Shown: positions 47,301 to 60,020 of the stretch, one piece after another
How positions within the stretch are numbered: the first letter of the stretch is position 1
Layout: every line of letters starts with the position of its first letter
Assembly: GCA_029718625.1 (NCBI GenBank)
Contig: CM056377.1
Coordinates: 37,448,699 to 37,512,698 of the forward strand
Reading direction: 5' to 3'
DNA: 64,000 nt
Source: Synaphobranchus kaupii
Taxonomy: Eukaryota; Chordata; Actinopteri; Anguilliformes; Synaphobranchidae
Made by a program: the position numbers and the translations under genes
The notes under the pieces: generated by a model
Told to the model about the DNA's origin: nothing
Databases searched by the model: none
Seen by the model: only the letters and a program-made list of their open reading frames with translations

Positions 47301-47480
47301 AAGAGCACAGACTAGCACATGTCCTGAAAATTACGTGCAGCTACAAACTGTTTCTTGTACTCTTTAGCCAACCAAGCTGAGACAGGCAGACTCGGAGTGA
47401 CTGACTAACCGCAGACAAGTGAGGTGTAGGTTCTAGTTATGAGGTTGAGGGGAAGGCTGTTGACTGAAGCTCTCCCTCCA
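44395..47480. other. Intergenic stretch without a supported gene
   Basis: Mostly AT-rich. A segment at 45560-45745 (GGTGGCATGTACAGC, CCATACCATCACTCAGGAAG) looks like a retroposed dispersed repeat. A minus-strand frame at 46160-46345 crosses a donor-like GCAG-GTGAGC at about 46267, but no matching acceptor or domain supports it as an exon. Confidence 0.4.
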
Positions 47481-47896
47481 AGGTGATGTCTAACTGTGCC
47501 TCACCCCATGGGACTTCCTGCTGTAGTCAACACTTGCAAAGGCAGGATTTGATTCTGTGCTGTGTGGAGTGTTTTTGTACCAAGAAACAGGACCTTAGCT
47601 GGACACACCATTCAGGAGGAAAATGGCGGAAAATTATATTGAACCCCTCCGATCTGACATGCCAGGAACTCTGGTGCGTGGTCAGTGAGAACACAAGAAA
47701 AGCAGGACACAGACGCCTGAACACTACAGTGAATGTCGGTACATTGCGGTCATGCTTAGACAAAGCATTAGGTCAAACTATAGTTAGATTGAGGGGGGGG
47801 GGGGCGTTAATCTCTTAATCTTAAAAATGAAAATGCTTTTTAACAGTACATGAAGATCCTCTAAACCCTAATTTTGTTTCCCTTGTCTCTCTGCAG

Positions 47897-48848
47897 GTCA
47901 TTCACACTTTGCTTAATACAGGTCCTGTGAGAACTACCCTGCAAGGCCCACTTTCGGTATGAGAATCATTTCAACCATCTGTAAATATCATCACTTTACC
48001 CATCTCTAAACATCACCTGCCCAAGGCATGGATATGCTGGGCCTAATGTAATGCTTGCTTCTGTTGGCGGTGACTTGCTGTGCCGATCTTTATCAGCGTG
48101 TTTGAAGGCTAAGCTGCGTTGTTTACATGCTTTCTGCACTGACTAGAAAAAGTTAGAGTAATATGATATTTTGTCATGTCCTTATATAGGTCCAGGTGTA
48201 AAATGCACCCTTTACACCATAGTTTTAACACACTGCATTTTAAATGTATGATTTATAGCAAACAATAGCATGCATCTTGACGGTGGACAGTACACAAAGT
48301 ATAATACAAAGTATTATATTATATGGCAGCATAACAGTTTTGGGAACACACAATATGCACCAAGTGAAAAAACAACACTCATTTAATCTGTTTTGACGTT
48401 GGTGGAGTAATCCATCAATCGGTGGATATGTTAGACTTGATTTAGGTTGCTCTGGGATTCATTAACCATTACATTGTGGGGGAATATCCTGTAGATATAA
48501 GGATTATGTTTCATAGGGGCATTCTTTCCATTACAATATGTGGTGAAGGTAGTCTTTTATATTCTTTTGTTTCCATTTCATTTGAGGGGCTCACACACAA
48601 TGTGACCCCAAGATTACCTTTCAGTTGCCCAGGTCATTAGCTTTAAAACTTGGAGCTAAATATTTTTTTTCATTTTGTAGATTAAATAACGTATCTTTTG
48701 ACTATATATTTTCATACATTGCCAACAATAACTATCCAAATTTCCATCTTCCTGACACTTTCTGACACAGAAACCAAAGGTTCTGTCTGTATCCAAAACT
48801 GAGGGGGATACAGCGATCATCATTGACCTGAGTGACTTTCAAGCCATG
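47897..48848 (+). CDS. Two candidate exons of an unrecognised plus-strand gene
   Basis: Block 1 (47897-47956, 60 nt) follows the acceptor TGTCTCTCTGCAG and precedes the donor GTATGA. Block 2 (48771-48848, 78 nt) follows TTTCTGACACAG and precedes GTAACT. Both are multiples of three and open in the same phase, reading VIHTLLNTGPVRTTLQGPLS and then KPKVLSVSKTEGDTAIIIDL plus SDFQAM. The open frame at 47483-47818 just upstream (CCVECFCTKKQDLSW and RKIILNPSDLTCQELW) may hold a preceding exon, but no good in-phase donor joins it. I do not recognise the product. Chance is not excluded. Confidence 0.3.
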
Positions 48849-51800
48849 GTAACTAACGCAAAGCAAACAAGATTTGGTTGTGATAATAATAAGTCAACAT
48901 CTTCAGGCCAAAGTTTGTTTCCCAAACAAAGGGCGGAGAAAAGGTCTTTGTAATTTATAATAGGCAAACAGGCAGTTTACAAGATTTGATGAAACGGACA
49001 GTTTACAAGCAATGAACGTCTGAAATACATTGTGGACTCCTCTTTGGTCTTATTTTAATTGACATACGCTGTAGGATAATTTTGTAAACTGAACTGTTTC
49101 TTTTTATGGTATGTAATTTTAACTCATTATTTGTATACATGTAAATGATGTATAATTTTATAATTATATATGATAAAATGACATAATATTTTATTTAAAA
49201 ATATAAGTACCTCATACGATTTTTAAATAGATTTTTTTTTCTTCAATTTTTCCTAATTTGAAAAGTAATAGTAGGTCCATTGCTGAAATAGCTTGTCCCT
49301 TCGGGAGAGCACATACTACCAAATCTCTCCTTTGAAATACACTATCAGCCCTCTCTTAGTTCCAAAAGTTTCCATAGTTTCTGTGAAGGCGGACCGTACA
49401 TCTGATGCTGTAGTTTTCAGGTATCCAGTTGATCGCACGATTGAGTGATGACACAGGGGAAATCCTGCCAAACTTAACCCTCTCTCCTCTGCTACATTAT
49501 GGGCATCCTTTTGCAGACTTCTAGTTTTGCTTTGCTTGGCTCAAGTCTGTAACAGAATATGAACACTATGGGTAATTATATGTCCACCAAGCCACAGCCA
49601 CAGTCTGGACTTTAAAAATGCAGGAAGTGAAAATAAATACATTTTCATTTGTCTGGAAAAAGTCTTTTTTCAAATGAACCTCTGGGCAAGTTTTGTAGCT
49701 GGAGGTAAACAAATGAAAATTAGACAGTATTGCATGTTTCCACATGGTACATACAACCAAAGCCTTTCTCTTTTCTCAATTTTCAAACATATTTATGAAC
49801 ATGATGATTGGGTATGCGTGCCATAAACAGGAGAAAGGCCATTGCTGGCCATTGTTCATTGTTAAGTAGAAAGCATCCCTGATAAACTCAGCTCCATTAT
49901 TCTTGTACAACATACTGTTGCTAATACATTCTCATAAGATAATCTCGGAGTTGTAACAAAGAGAGTAAATCCAATGTTTAATAAACACCAACTTTGTGGA
50001 GGAGTGTCACATGCTAAAAGATGGAGGAGATTTTTTAAGTCTTTGGGGTCACTAAGTGTAGGAATCTATAGGGGCATTCAGTCTAACCTTATTTGATTAT
50101 AACTTTGTATAACTAAAGTTTTTTAGTAACTGAAGTATTTTTCTGTTCTTATTAAATATCTTCAAATCATTTCAGGAACTTGTGATGTATATGAAAAGGA
50201 ATAAAACGTACACTTTCAGTTTTAGTTCATTTTCGAATGAGAGCAGAACATCACAAAGACTACACGGAATGTCCCACTATAAATCTACTCCCTAAGCAGA
50301 TCGTTCTCACGGCTGCCCTACTGTGCATACGCCTCTCCATACAACCGTAAAACAGAAATATACCAGCATCAGCAAATCCTCGTCCAGTTTCCTAAATGCA
50401 CACAAGCAGAAAGGTTACCCCCAAGCAGACGGCACTGACATTTAGATAAGCATCAGCCATCACTATTCTTTTCAACTGGTGTGTACTGTCAACTGCAAGC
50501 CTGGGCCTTTTTCACTGCTCACGAGTGTGAAGCGTTTGTCATTGAGCGCTGAGAGCGTTTCCTTTGTGGGGTAATAACACGAAGCTCAGGTGTTGGCTCC
50601 GCCAGGTGATCTTTCCCCCTCTCTCCTCAGCTCCACCAAAAACAATCCCACAGCATCTTTGTTTTGTCCCTGGTTGTTTACACAGGGGGAAAACACGGAT
50701 GACTCGCGCCACTACAATTATCGAACACTTAGCACCTTTTCACATATCAAGATTAAAGAACAAGAAATGTTTTATTTCTTAAACGATGTCCTTGTTTGTG
50801 TGTTTTGCTGCAAGTTGTCGTGATATTTTTTTTTTTTTGCCATTAAGTACGAAAGCCTAAAAATACTGGAAATTCTCAACAAACAAAAAAAGAATACGAA
50901 AGAAGTTGAGAGTGGTTGCAATACCAAGTACATTCCTTTATATGAATATTCCACCTCAGAGGATCCTTTTTTGTTTGCTTGCTATGTTGGTAGAATAATA
51001 GGTCAAACAGTATGAGGGCATTAATAGAACACCATTACATTCTGATAGTAACAAATAGCTCTTACAAAATAAGCATCTTTTCAGAATCACTTCCAAAATT
51101 GCTTCATAAAGGGTAATGAATTTGGTCTGTTCACAGAAAATGGTCAATAGTTTACCTTAAACCCATCATTTAAGTGTTAAGGTGACTCATTACATCAGCA
51201 AAAGTCATAACAGAAAAGATTTGTTATAAATTAGTATTTCCCACAAAAGTCTTTTTGTTTTGTGGTTTTACTTTCTGATAGAACAAACTTTGATGTTGTC
51301 AAAGTATATTTGCTATTCAACATGATATTCCACACTACTACACAGATAACATGCCAGTTCATAAAACCAGCCACAGTTAATGTCACAAACTGTCTTGTTT
51401 CATCACCCCGACTAGTAATTATATTGATTTTCTAATTAAATAATGTGAGAAGCCTCCTTCCTTTGCCGTGTAAAAAAACTGGCTCTAGTTGTCTTCTGCA
51501 GAGTGTGTGCAGGAACCAGGTGTGCAGGATCTGGCTGTGTTTGGTGTTGTTTACCCCTTTGTCTGTTTATGGTGCTTATCAAATTACAAAGGCCAGAATT
51601 AGGGTCTGTTGCCCGAACTTAGCGGTAATCATCACATAGATTGCACGGAATACTTTCCCCTCTGTTTGTATAGGCATCTTAACCTGTTTTCATTTCTACC
51701 CCTCATTACACATGAGATCCAAACACTTGGGGGCGGATTTCAGAGGGGTCACTGTCTCTTAAAATCACATTTGAGTTCCCTAGAGGAACCAAACTTACCT

Positions 51801-52960
51801 CGTAAAATAGAGCGTTTGGAATGTTTGAGTTCTTCACGTCGGCTTTACACTTTAGCATTGTATCTTGTTGTATCCCCCCTGCAGTCAAAAATATCATATT
51901 CCATTTCTGTAATAAGCGATGATTCAAATGCAAGAGCAATACAAAAATTTACATAGATATATGGGCGCGAATGATTTGCATTGCCGACGGCACCTCTGAC
52001 TCTCCAATGATAGTTCATGTTGCTTCATAAAAGTTGTGTCTGATTGATTACTGTAAATGAGATTTAAATGGGATAGTTACATTTATAGCTGCATGGGCCA
52101 CGGAACGTTTCTCGTTTATAAGACGAGTACTGCATGTGGGTGCAATGCTGGCTCTCACCATCATGAAAGAGCATCAAGGCAACCCAAAAATTTAGGAGGC
52201 AGTGGGGAAACTCGCCAAAATGACTTTATTTCACAATGTCATGACGACAAGTATGCACTCTCGTGTTGATCCAGGAAGTAGCAGTAATAGTAATCTCCTA
52301 CCTGCTTAGGCCACACTGGACCAAGCAGTATTTTCATTGTCATGTTTTCCTTTCATGATTCATCTTAACAACGAACACATAAGGGAGGCCATTCCAACAA
52401 TTTACATGTGGTCACAGTAAAGCTAAAAAAAGTATGGGTAACCAATTCTTATAAATCTAAAAAAAACTAACAGGTTACTCCCTATAATCATGACAGAACG
52501 ATTCTGACAGAAAAGGGATTGAATTACTACATTCAGGAAAGATCCACACTCAACATTTTAGTTAAGATGAGGCTGAAAGTTTCATACATTTCAGCTTATT
52601 TTCCATCATCCGTGAAATGACATTGTATGGTTACAAGCTTTATTAGGCTTAAGCTTTATTAAGGACTTGCTGGATAGAGGCAGATGGGTAGTGGTACATT
52701 CACATTTATTTTGAAGCCATGTATGGCTTTTTGCAAGGAGAAATGTAGACACAAGTTGAGGGCAGCCAATCATAAGACTGACTCTCTAAGTACACTGGCA
52801 GTAATTAATTCTCTCTCTAACTGATGGATTGTCTGGTTTTTGTTTCTGGCAATTGTAAGCCCACTTAAAATAGAATCAAGGACTTCCAATGCAATTGTAG
52901 AAGTAGCTCTACAACTGCTGAAGGTGTTTCCTAAAAAACACACAATATCAGATTTGTACT
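48849..52960. other. Intergenic stretch without a supported gene
   Basis: AT-rich, with short unconvincing open frames on both strands. An exon-like block near 51501-51545 has an acceptor TTGTCTTCTGCAG and a possible donor, but its reading frame gives nothing recognisable. No mobile element with clear ends was found. Confidence 0.4.
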
Positions 52961-52964
52961 ACTG

Positions 52965-53290
52965 ATGTCAGGACTCAAGTGGAATGGACCCAGGCGCAGA
53001 GAATGACTCGAGAGGCAGAGGGATGTACAAACTCAGAAATTGCTTTTACTGATAAACACAGAGAACAAAACAACACAATTTAGAATACAGGACCGCAAAG
53101 GGATAGCTAGAAACAGAGTGACTAGAGACCAAAACCAAGCAAAGATGGGGGGAGAACACATGTCTTAAATACGAGGGGATACATGTGCAAAAAATAATCA
53201 ATAAAACTGGGGGTGGGGGTGGGACAGATGAAATCAAAATGAGACGCTAGGACTGGGGAAATGGCGGCATCTGGTGGTCAGGAATAGAAC
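52965..53290. repeat. Dispersed repeat containing GGACCCAGGCGCAGAG
   Basis: The block starts with GGACTCAAGTGGAATGGACC and CAGGCGCAGAGAATGAC and ends near GGCGGCATCTGGTGGTCAGG. These words recur at the borders of mobile sequences in fish. I cannot assign class or strand with confidence. Confidence 0.35.
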
Positions 53291-54838
53291 TGTGATAACT
53301 GATCTGGGTTGGGCTCAATTCCATTGAAATTGGATCAATTCCGGAAATGAATTGAATTTCAGTTTAAACAGGCAGATGTAAAGGACAGTGAAGTTTATTT
53401 AAGAGATGGCATGTGGTAACAAGAATATATTTGGCAGGAGCCCTCCCTTCTAGTGCTTGGCAGCCTGGAGGCACAGGATAAAATGGTGTGTCTTCCCAGC
53501 AGCAGCAGACTCTCCAGCCCCCACAAAGGTGAGACCAGAACAGGTAATGGCAGCGCAGGACACTGAAACTAGAATAAACCATGTTATGACCTGGATTGAG
53601 TCATTGGACTGACTCAGAGTTCTCCCTGCTACAGCTTCCATTTAATTTCCTGCTCTGCTACTGATTTATTTTTTTAATCAATAAATTAACATGCATTTAT
53701 ACAGTATCTAACTGTACTTGCAGGCCAATGGCTATTTAATTCTATTTTACTGTCTGATGACATTTAAAATATCCCCATCCATTTTGTGAGAAACACAGAA
53801 AGCTTACTTTCAGATGTTTATGCAATTACCCTCTGAATTACATGTCTTATTGAAATTGATATTCTTTTATCTTGTACAAAGGCCCCAAAGGTAATGAAAA
53901 AACAGAGCATATAGTGCATGGCATTGCCAACTTTACAGTCTTATTATGTTGCATCACATATTAGAAGTTTATTATTGTGGCTTCAGCATTATTCAGATAT
54001 TTCGACAAGGTAGCACATTCCAAAGCAAATCGTTGTGGTGTATTATCTCTTTCTGCGTTCATCCTCCTTACTGCCATTAGCCAGTCATTCACCCTGCCCG
54101 AAGCATTTTATGAAAACCTCTTTAAAAAACATTTTTAATCAAAACTCTGTTTCCATGTATACACCTATCAATGGCAATAACTCTTTCCTTGCCTCCCGTT
54201 TAGTTCAAAATTTCAATTATGGCACGGAAATTGTGTTGTAAATGGCAAAAACGTTTCCATGGGATATTACAGTTTTTCTCAATTGCTTACACACATTTTT
54301 TGAAAGCATACCTCATTTTCTCAAAACTCTAAACACAAATCCAAAAACCACACACACAAAATGCAAAACCCTACATATCTCCTGCAAAATGCTACTTTGC
54401 CTTCAAAACAATGTTATGTCTCCTCAAAATGGTAGTTTGTGTTCAAATGACACACACAGACCATCATATGAGTAGACATTTCTATGAACCATTGAACACT
54501 GATGTGCTGAATGGAAAACACTACTATGAATGGGAAAACACCAGTATGAAGGCCTTATCAGGAGCATTATGCCTTTTCATGTTCAGTGTTACTGTACGCT
54601 TACTCCTGTTGTAAAATATTACTGTATAATGTTTTTACTCAAATATAAAACAATACACAAATATACAGTAACAACAAAAATATTTCTTTATTTTTTCCAA
54701 ACGTGCTGTAGCCTATACATCACAGCAAACACAACTGGATGTGTAAATGATTTGCACAGAACAAACAATAGAAAATAGGCCAGTACAGTCAACAAAAAAA
54801 GAAAATGTAAAAATGTAAAATAAAAAAGGACAAAAAAA

Positions 54839-55048
54839 CTAGGCTGCATCCTGTCTTCGGTTCCTGTCTGGCCACAGGACCTCATCGACATCACAGGCTA
54901 TGTTCTCTCTGGCCAAGCAGCGGGGGAAGTATCGCCTAGTATGGCGAATCCAGCCCTGAAATGCCTCAGGAGCTATATCGCCACATGCCTCCTCCTCGTC
55001 CTCCTCTTCCTCCTCCTCGTCCTCCTCTTCCTCCTCCTCATCCTCCTC
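54839..55048 (-). pseudogene. C-terminal fragment of a DDE transposase
   Basis: The 69-codon fragment begins after an in-frame TAA (55049-55051) with a long run of Glu and Asp. It continues ACGDIAPEAFQGWIRHTRRY, FPRCLARENIACDVDEVLWP and DRNRRQDAA and then stops. The acidic run followed by a GWIRH...FPRCLA...DVDEVLWPD block is familiar to me as the end of an IS630/Tc1-like transposase common in fish. The catalytic part is missing. Confidence 0.65.
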
Positions 55049-55268
55049 TTACTCTAACTCCTCTGCCTCTCTGATCACCTCTCACTTCAATGTTGCCATC
55101 CATTGTTCTCCAAACCAGGAGCTCACCTGTGGCCCTTATATTGCTAAAGCTTTGATTGGAAATTGCACAACGGCCTTGGAAATGGAAGTTTTGCCATTTG
55201 AATGGCAGTGTGTTCTGTCTGAACACAAGGAGATTTGGTATTGATGAAGAGTGTGCAAAATAGAGAAT

Positions 55269-55380
55269 ATTGTGTGTAGTGTTTTGAAGAAAGTGTGGTT
55301 TAGAATTGAAATCTGGGTCTAAAGCAGATAATTGTGTGTAGTGTTTTGAAGAAAGTGTGGTTTAGAATTGAAAGCTGTGT
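55269..55380. repeat. Direct duplication, period 62 bp
   Basis: ATTGTGTGTAGTGTTTTGAA onward to AGTGTGGTTTAGAATTGAAA occurs at 55269 and again at 55331 with one or two differences near the end. It lies inside the deleted transposon. Confidence 0.85.
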
Positions 55381-55689
55381 CTACAGCAGGAAATGTGTTT
55401 ATAGTTCAGCAGAATTGGTTTAGGGAGTTGGCACATGAGTTACAGGTTGTGGTCATTGTGTCATAAGTTCCAGTTTTTGTGTGTAAACAATTGAGAAAAA
55501 CTGTAAACTTTTTTGTGTGTGATATTTTATATCTTTTTATTATTTGTATGTGTTTCACAACCTAATGTGGTATCTACAACCTAATACCTACTCAACCTCC
55601 CCTTTGAACTTACTGTAGGTTAATACACTGACTGCTACTGTCATTTGGTACTGACTTGGCATCCTCTGTGCTCATAGAGAAACCTTTGT

Positions 55690-55740
55690 GTACACGTTTG
55701 TAAGTTGCTCTGGATAAGAGTGTGTGCTTAATGTGATGGC
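55690..55740 (-). repeat. Short dispersed repeat tail
   Basis: GTAAGTTGCTCTGGATAAGA followed by GTGTGTGCTTAATG is the inverse of the motif CATTTAGCTGACGCACTTATCC at 59300-59330. It is a common teleost repeat end found in both orientations in this window. Confidence 0.6.
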
Positions 55741-56564
55741 ATGGTGTCTGAAGATTAGTCCATTATTATATATTATAATTAGTCATTAGTCCAGCTTCCC
55801 AAGCAGTGCCCCTCCCCTTGGACAGAGAATGAATTATGGAAAGAAAGATTTAGGTATTCTAAATTGGCAGTGAGGGTCTGTTTCCCTTCAGTTTGTGCAA
55901 AGCAAGACTTGTCCAATTAAAGATCCTACAGTTATACTTTCAACATTCAATTCAATTTATTTTGTATCAGAGAACTGTCACAAAGACGCTGTACAGAAAA
56001 ACAGAGGGAGAACCCTCAAACAGCAAATGAGGTTCGCCCACCTCTGTAGAGACATCATGCAATTTGTTAAGCTAGAAGAAATAGAATACGCTCTTCAAGG
56101 ACCTACAGAAAAAACTCCCGCGCTTCGCTTCTGCCTCTTTCATTCACTGATAATTGAAACATATCTACCTTGCCTCAATGATCAATCATGCTGTAGTTTA
56201 TGCTCTTAGAGCTTGTATTTTCTTGTATTTACATTTACTTATCTTTTTTCTTATTATTTCTTGTCTCTGCATGGTTAATTGCATTTTATTTAGTTTTTTT
56301 TTTTTTTTTACATTGTATTTAGTATTTGTATTTTCTTACATTTTTTCATGTCCATCTGTAGAAGTGTACTGTTTTTCACTGAATACAGGCATCAATCTCA
56401 ATTAGGACTGCTTATTGTTGTTTTTTTATGTACTGTGTATGCAGTTCTGGGGAAACTACTCTGAAAACGTAGTTGTGCGAACTACCAATTATTTCACACT
56501 GAATGTAGTTGAACTGAAGCCAACCTACCCTAAAGAGAAATGTAGCTTGTGAAACTACAAACCC

Positions 56565-57230
56565 CAGTTCCAAAAAAGTATATAAAATGCACATAAAAGC
56601 CGTGATTTGTAAATTCTCTTTTACATATATTTAATTGAAAACAGTACAAAGAAAAGATATTTAATGTTTTACCTAATCAACTTTATTGATTTTTGTAAAT
56701 ATACGCTAATTCCGAATTTGATGCCTGCAACACGTTCCAAAAAAGTTGGGACAGGGGCAAAAAAAAGACTGGGAATTTTAAAAAACCCATGGTCGGATAA
56801 ATCAATGGTCTGAGGTATCAAATGAGCCTCAAACCATCACTCTGCTGCCAGATATGCAGTAGATATGGATGCATCACTTTAAGGGTTGTTTCTCCTGACT
56901 TATTTTTCCATAGAGGTCAATAGGAAAATGAGTCAGGAGAAACAATGCCTCAAGTAATCCATCCATTTAACCAACCATGCGTTCTATACTATTCCTGTGT
57001 AATTTACAGCTTAATCTAGTACGACCCCCCCCCCCCCCAATTCCCATAGAGATCCATTCAGATGCAGAGAGGTTATAGTATTGCTTGTAAGAGTACCTGA
57101 AAATAAGGTATCAAGAGTCTTTTGATATCCTTTTATACCCAGTCATGATAGCATCACCTGTTCCAAACAGGTGTTTTTTTTTACTTCCCAGTCTTTTTTT
57201 TGCCCCTGTCCCAACTTTTTTGTAAGTGTA
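56565..57230. mobile_element. DNA-transposon shell carrying fold-back core copy 4
   Basis: GTTCCAAAAAAGTTGGGACA with GGGGCAAAAAAAAGACTGGGAA (56734-56775) returns in inverted order at about 57187-57222. An outer copy of AACCCCAGTTCCAAAAAAGT stands at 56560-56579. Between them lies the fold-back core (56801-57129) with its left arm shortened. There is no transposase. This shell is unrelated to those at 2799, 28734 and 29877. Confidence 0.65.
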
Positions 57231-57792
57231 CCCAACATTTTCAACATTTATTCAAGTGGTCTGAATTGTGTTGTATTTATTTAGGATACTTATTTAAGCA
57301 CCCTGTGCGTGCGTCCCAATACTCTTCACCTCCTTTCTTCCACTCATCTCCTACCACTCGTCTCCTATCTGGAAGTATGTCAAGGAAAGGAGGAGAGGAG
57401 ATGAGTGGAGGAAAGGAGAGAACGAGGAGAAGAAAATTGGGACAGCCTGAAGAAAATTGGGACAGCTTATCTGCTTCTCTGTCATAAAAGTCGACATCTA
57501 CCATTGATGAAGTTGCCCTATCATAACTTTGACTGATGCCGAGATTTACTCAACAGGCTTACTGTTTCCCATCTATAGCTTCTTAGGCCTTTTTTTAAAA
57601 TCTCTCCTCATTTATGCCAATGAAAGTTATCATGACCTGATCAGTGCACCTCTTCTTTTTATAAATAATTTCCTATATCGCTGTAAAGTGATCATATTTC
57701 CGTTGTGAAGGAAGGCCGTCCTGCTCAGAGTCCCTGCTCCCTCAGATGTGGCTTCTGGCTTTGCTCCTCAATAATGGCTGTTTTCACAGAAG

Positions 57793-57979
<187 letters not shown>

Positions 57980-57982
<3 letters not shown>

Positions 57983-59280
57983 AATAAGCGCAATGGAATT
58001 CATGGAGCAAAGCAGCTGGCGGATTTCTTATCAGGGACGATGCACTATATCCTGACTATAAGATTTTAATCTGAGGCAGTGGCCAAACCAGCAGCTTCAT
58101 GCCCATTTAAGAAGACAGTACATTTTTGGCCTTTGCTTCCTGCTCTGATAAGGATTCTCACGGAAAGGTGTCCTCCCTGCACTTATCTCCCAAAAGCATC
58201 ACGCAGTCACAAAACAAGCCTTGCTCTTTAGGGCAGAGGCACCAGGCTATAGCACAGTCTCAGCGTATAAGAGATGGCTGCACTGAGAGGGTGCTGGAAC
58301 CACACTCTTCAGAGGACTAAATGTTAGCCATAGACAGGACAGTGATTTTGCACTTGTGAATGCGGCAGATACAATGATCTTATCAAGTACAGTAACGCAA
58401 ATGATGAAATGGTTCATGTCGATTAATTATCACGATGAATAATTACGAGATTGCTTGATTTATTACATCTTTGATTGACTGAAGCCTACCACAGGCCGGC
58501 AGCAGTTTTGGTTGTAATTATATGCAAATATGTAGGCTAAAGGCTAAAAATGATAGCTGCTTTGTGAAATATGTAACCTTTATATGATTTTTTAAATATC
58601 ACAGGGAACTATAGCAAATGTACCATTCTATCATGGCCTGATAAACTATTCACAGACGCCATCACAAATATACAATGAGCTTGTCTGTTTCTGCAAGAAA
58701 GTTATTACCAATGTAATTACCAATCCACATACTAACTGGATCCCTGTCATTTTTATGCAGGCTTGGCTCATAAATTCAAATCATAAAATGTGTTCTGGCA
58801 GCATATTTACTTGCAAAAGAAACACATGATCATCATCCTCATGTGCTTGACAACCAAAAGGATAATCTCAGGTTCAAAATGTGACACTGCTAGCAGTGGT
58901 ACGTCTCATTATACCACAGGGAAGATAAGGGTCAAATCCCCAGATTCCAGCCTCAATGAGAAACATTGAAAATGAGTTAGTCTCTAGCAAATTCAAATGG
59001 CATGCCTTCAGTCATCCAGAATAAGGGGTTCCGCAGGGGTCTGACCGTCACCGTGTTTGCTCTAGCTTGTTACACCGTTACTGATTGGCCATCGGTACAT
59101 CCTTGCATCATTAAAAAGGCTCATGAGGGGAGTTCTAGAAGTTTATCTGCCATAGTCAAGGGAACGGACTAGTCGCTCTGGGAAAGTTTTGGCCCAACTA
59201 ATTTGTGTTTGAGATATACGCCAGTAGTGTGTCCTTCCTGTTGCTGGGATTGTTCAACATTTCCCAATAAGAAAGCCAGA
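57980..59280. other. Intergenic stretch without a supported gene
   Basis: AT-rich with a few GC-richer patches. No exon-like block, RNA gene or bounded element was found. Confidence 0.4.
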
Positions 59281-59282
59281 TT

Positions 59283-59345
59283 CATTTTACACTTGCATTT
59301 ACATTTTAGGCATTTAGCTGACGCACTTATCCAGAGTGACTTAGT
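59283..59345 (+). repeat. Short dispersed repeat (CATTTAGCTGACGCACTTATCC)
   Basis: The segment TTTACATTTTAGGCATTTAG and CTGACGCACTTATCCAGAG is a widespread teleost repeat end. A related piece in opposite orientation is at 55690-55740, and a weaker one (GCATTTGGCAGATG) is near 19560. Confidence 0.6.
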
Positions 59346-59544
59346 TACAAAGATGAGTTCACAAAAAGAGGCCTAGATTAGTAAATCACCCACATTCCAA
59401 GTTGCAGTTAAGTTGCAGAGTCTAACGGTCAGGCTATAACACACCCATGATAGGTAATCCTTTGTCATAAGAATGAACATTTGGAAGGGAAGGTAGACAG
59501 GTTTTTAAATTTTTATTATGGGATAGATAAGAGAGGAGTAAATC

Positions 59545-60020
59545 AAATCAAATCAATATTTATTTATATAGCGCATTTCACAACTAGTTGTCGCAATACG
59601 CTTCACAGAAAAAACCCAGCCTAAACCCCCACAAGAGCAAGCCAAAGGCAAGAGGGAAGAGGGAAGAAGAGGGAAGAATCAGGGTGCAGAAGGGGAGGAG
59701 AGCTATTTCCTGAATAGATAGGTGTTTGGGTTAACCCGGAAGGCGGGGAGGGGACTCTGCTGCCCTGACTGAGATGGGCAGGTCTTTCCACCATTGGGGT
59801 GGCAGTAGGTAGAAGGGTTGAGGCCGGGAGGAGTGATGTCCAGGTCATGGCAGGGAGAGGAGAACTAGGCGCGCGGTGGCAGCAGAGCGTAGAGCGCGGG
59901 TTGGGGTATAGGGCTGCACCATGGTCTGAAGGTATGGGGGTTCAGCTCTTTTAGCAGCCTTGTACGCCAACACCAGAGTTTTGATGCGGGCAGCCCCCGG
60001 GAGGAGGGGAGGAGGGGGGT
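59545..60020 (-). repeat. Retroelement 3' end in inverted orientation
   Basis: AAATCAATATTTATTTATAT followed by AGCGCATTTCACAACTAG is the inverse of the AGCGCTATATAAATAAA-type 3' end of L2-like LINEs and their SINEs. GC-richer sequence follows (GGCTGCACCATGGTCTGAAG, GTTTTGATGCGGGC). The open frame on the minus strand is within this repeat and is not a gene. Confidence 0.55.

Larger units (their letters stand above)
54268..55505 (-). mobile_element. Internally deleted transposon with 28-bp terminal inverted repeats
   Basis: The left end TACAGTTTTTCTCAATTGCT and the inverted right end TACAGTTTTTCTCAATTGTT, both continuing TACACACA, match at all but one of 28 positions. Sub-terminal sequence on both sides is also partly related. 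The element is 1.24 kb and retains only the C-terminus of a transposase on the minus strand (54839-55048). A 62-bp direct duplication lies inside the right part. Confidence 0.8.
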
